Origin: Spirochaetota bacterium
GTDB lineage: Bacteria; Spirochaetota; Spirochaetia; Treponematales; Breznakiellaceae
NCBI GenBank assembly: GCA_023406985.1
Contig: JAEXTK010000147.1
Coordinates: forward strand, 1 to 7,301
Reading direction: 5' to 3'
DNA length: 7,301 nucleotides
The position numbers and the translations under genes are program-made. Positions 6,303 to 7,301 of this stretch are shown one piece after another (the stretch's first letter is position 1; each line of letters begins with the position of its first letter). The notes beneath the pieces are model-generated. The model was not told where the DNA came from. It did no database searches and was given only the letters and a program-made list of their open reading frames with translations.

Positions 6303-7232
6303 ATGATAGAAGTTGAAAAACTCACCAAATTCTACGGTCCCTTCAAGGCCGTGGACGATCTCAATTTCTCCATCAAGAAAGGCGAGATAGTCGGCCTCTT
6401 GGGACCGAACGGGGCGGGAAAATCCACGACCATGCGCATGGTGACCGGATTCTTGAGTCCGACGTCCGGGACCGTCACCATAGACGGGGAGGATATCGCG
6501 GCGAATCCCAAGGCCGTGAAACGCAAGATCGGATACTTGCCCGAATCGGCTCCGCTCTACGCGGACATGATCGTGGAGGATTACCTCAAGTACGTCGCGG
6601 CGGTGCAAGGCGCCGCCGACCGCGCGGCCGTGGACACGGCCCTGACCTGCGGCCTCGCCGAGGTGATGCACAAGAACGTCGGCGAGCTTTCCCGCGGGTA
6701 TAAGCAGCGGGTCGGCCTCGCCCACGCGCTGCTCCACGATCCGGAGATCCTCATCCTCGACGAGCCGACCTCCGGTTTGGACCCCAACCAGATCATCGAC
6801 GTGCGAGGACTCATCAAGGAACTCGGGAGGACCAAGACCGTCGTGATCTCCACCCACATCCTCAGCGAGGTGGAGATGCTCTGCGACCGGGTGATCATCG
6901 TCTCCCAAGGCCGGATCGTCGCCGACGGTCCGACGGCCGAACTGCGCGGCCGGTACGGCAACCGCGCCCAACTCCGCGTCCAAGCGGGCGGCTGCGACGC
7001 CGCGGAACTCCGCCGGGAACTCGGCTCCCTCGCCGGAGTCTCGGCCTGCGAGCTCGTGGAGGCGGAGCCGGGCCTCGCCGCCGCGCTCCTCTCCGTAGGC
7101 GGCGACGAGGTGCGGCCGGCGGTGTTCTCCGCCGTCAAGAAGAACGGCTGGGTCCTGTACGAGATGTCGCTGCAGCGGAACAGCCTTGAGGACGTATTCA
7201 GGGCGCTCACCGCGGGAGGTACCGAACTATGA
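6303..7232 (+). CDS. ABC-2-type transporter ATPase, GldA-like
   Basis: This 309-residue ATP-binding subunit of an ABC exporter powers a separate membrane permease. Visible motifs: Walker A GPNGAGKST (34-42); Q-loop position taken by Glu in GYLPESAPLY (E81), which is common in the GldA/NosF-like branch; signature LSRGYKQR (129-136), also typical of that branch; Walker B ILILDEP (149-155); D-loop SGLD (157-160); switch histidine H185 in STHIL. The C-terminal part (about 220-309) is the extra domain seen in GldA-type ATPases. The ATG is preceded by GGAGG. The stop overlaps the next start as ATGA, so the next gene, probably the permease, is in the same operon. A Gldg-type protein and a DUF4340 protein often follow such pairs; neither can be seen here. 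The substrate is unknown. A TAAATT (6269-6274) in the 64-nt gap may be a -10 element but has no good -35 partner. Confidence 0.93.
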   Translation: MIEVEKLTKFYGPFKAVDDLNFSIKKGEIVGLLGPNGAGKSTTMRMVTGFLSPTSGTVTIDGEDIAANPKAVKRKIGYLPESAPLYADMIVEDYLKYVAAVQGAADRAAVDTALTCGLAEVMHKNVGELSRGYKQRVGLAHALLHDPEILILDEPTSGLDPNQIIDVRGLIKELGRTKTVVISTHILSEVEMLCDRVIIVSQGRIVADGPTAELRGRYGNRAQLRVQAGGCDAAELRRELGSLAGVSACELVEAEPGLAAALLSVGGDEVRPAVFSAVKKNGWVLYEMSLQRNSLEDVFRALTAGGTEL

Positions 7233-7301
7233 AAAACCGAAGCGCGCCGCGCGGCGCTCGGCCCCCGCGGGGGGCCGCGGGGGCGCGCGAATTCCCCGGA
7301 A
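7229..7301 (+). CDS. Start of next gene in ABC operon, probably permease (partial)
   Basis: The window ends 24 codons into this gene. The ATG overlaps the ATPase stop as ATGA and has GGGAGG (7214-7219) nine nt upstream, so translation from here is likely. The visible N-terminus is rich in Arg, Pro, Ala and Gly and basic, beginning MKNRSAPRGARPPRG, with no membrane segment yet. Position next to a GldA-like ATPase suggests the ABC-2 permease subunit, but the residues seen do not prove it. The DNA here is extremely GC-rich, with GGCCCCC/GGGGGCC (7260-7266 and 7270-7276) able to form a hairpin. Confidence 0.6.
   Translation, partial: MKNRSAPRGARPPRGAAGAREFPG

Noticed and set aside
1..7301. CRISPR arrays, tRNA or rRNA genes, insertion sequences or attachment sites
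   Set aside because: No regularly spaced repeats, no tRNA-like fold, no transposase or terminal inverted repeats, and no rRNA segments were seen on either strand.

Overview
The window is GC-rich bacterial DNA with six genes, one of them cut by the right edge, in three transcription units, plus one clear terminator. The organism cannot be named from the sequence alone. Lipoproteins with loose lipoboxes, a 7TM-DISM sensor kinase, a sigma-54 response regulator and a GldA-type ABC ATPase together would fit a GC-rich spirochaete, but this is an inference, and Bacteroidota-like or deltaproteobacterial-like relatives also carry these families.

Layout. Positions 5-2197 (minus strand) hold two lipoprotein genes that look like one operon. 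The first in the direction of transcription is a 339-residue lipoprotein of unknown family. The second, 45 nt further on, is a 375-residue FG-GAP/VCBS-repeat lipoprotein with five calcium-loop motifs. Positions 2198-2438 are a divergent intergenic region. It contains a good match to a sigma-54 (-24/-12) promoter aimed at the lipoprotein pair, candidate upstream activator sites, and a separate sigma-70-like promoter aimed rightward. Positions 2439-6186 (plus strand) hold a tightly packed trio: an NtrC-family response regulator, a 7TM-DISM histidine kinase overlapping it by 11 nt, and a 133-residue protein of unknown function whose ATG directly follows the kinase stop. A rho-independent terminator at 6211-6238 ends this unit. 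Positions 6303-7301 start a separate ABC-2-type exporter operon: the ATPase gene and the first 24 codons of the next gene, presumably the permease.

How the genes may work together. The most interesting reading is a self-contained signalling circuit. The 7TM-DISM kinase senses something outside or at the membrane and phosphorylates the regulator. The regulator has an intact AAA+ core and a sigma-54 contact loop, and could drive the sigma-54 promoter in the divergent region, switching on the two surface lipoproteins. The promoter lies just where such a target would be expected, and gives a leader of about 22 nt carrying a GGAGG ribosome site. The circuit is inferred from arrangement and motifs and has not been tested. 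The ABC operon is separated by the terminator and need not be part of it.
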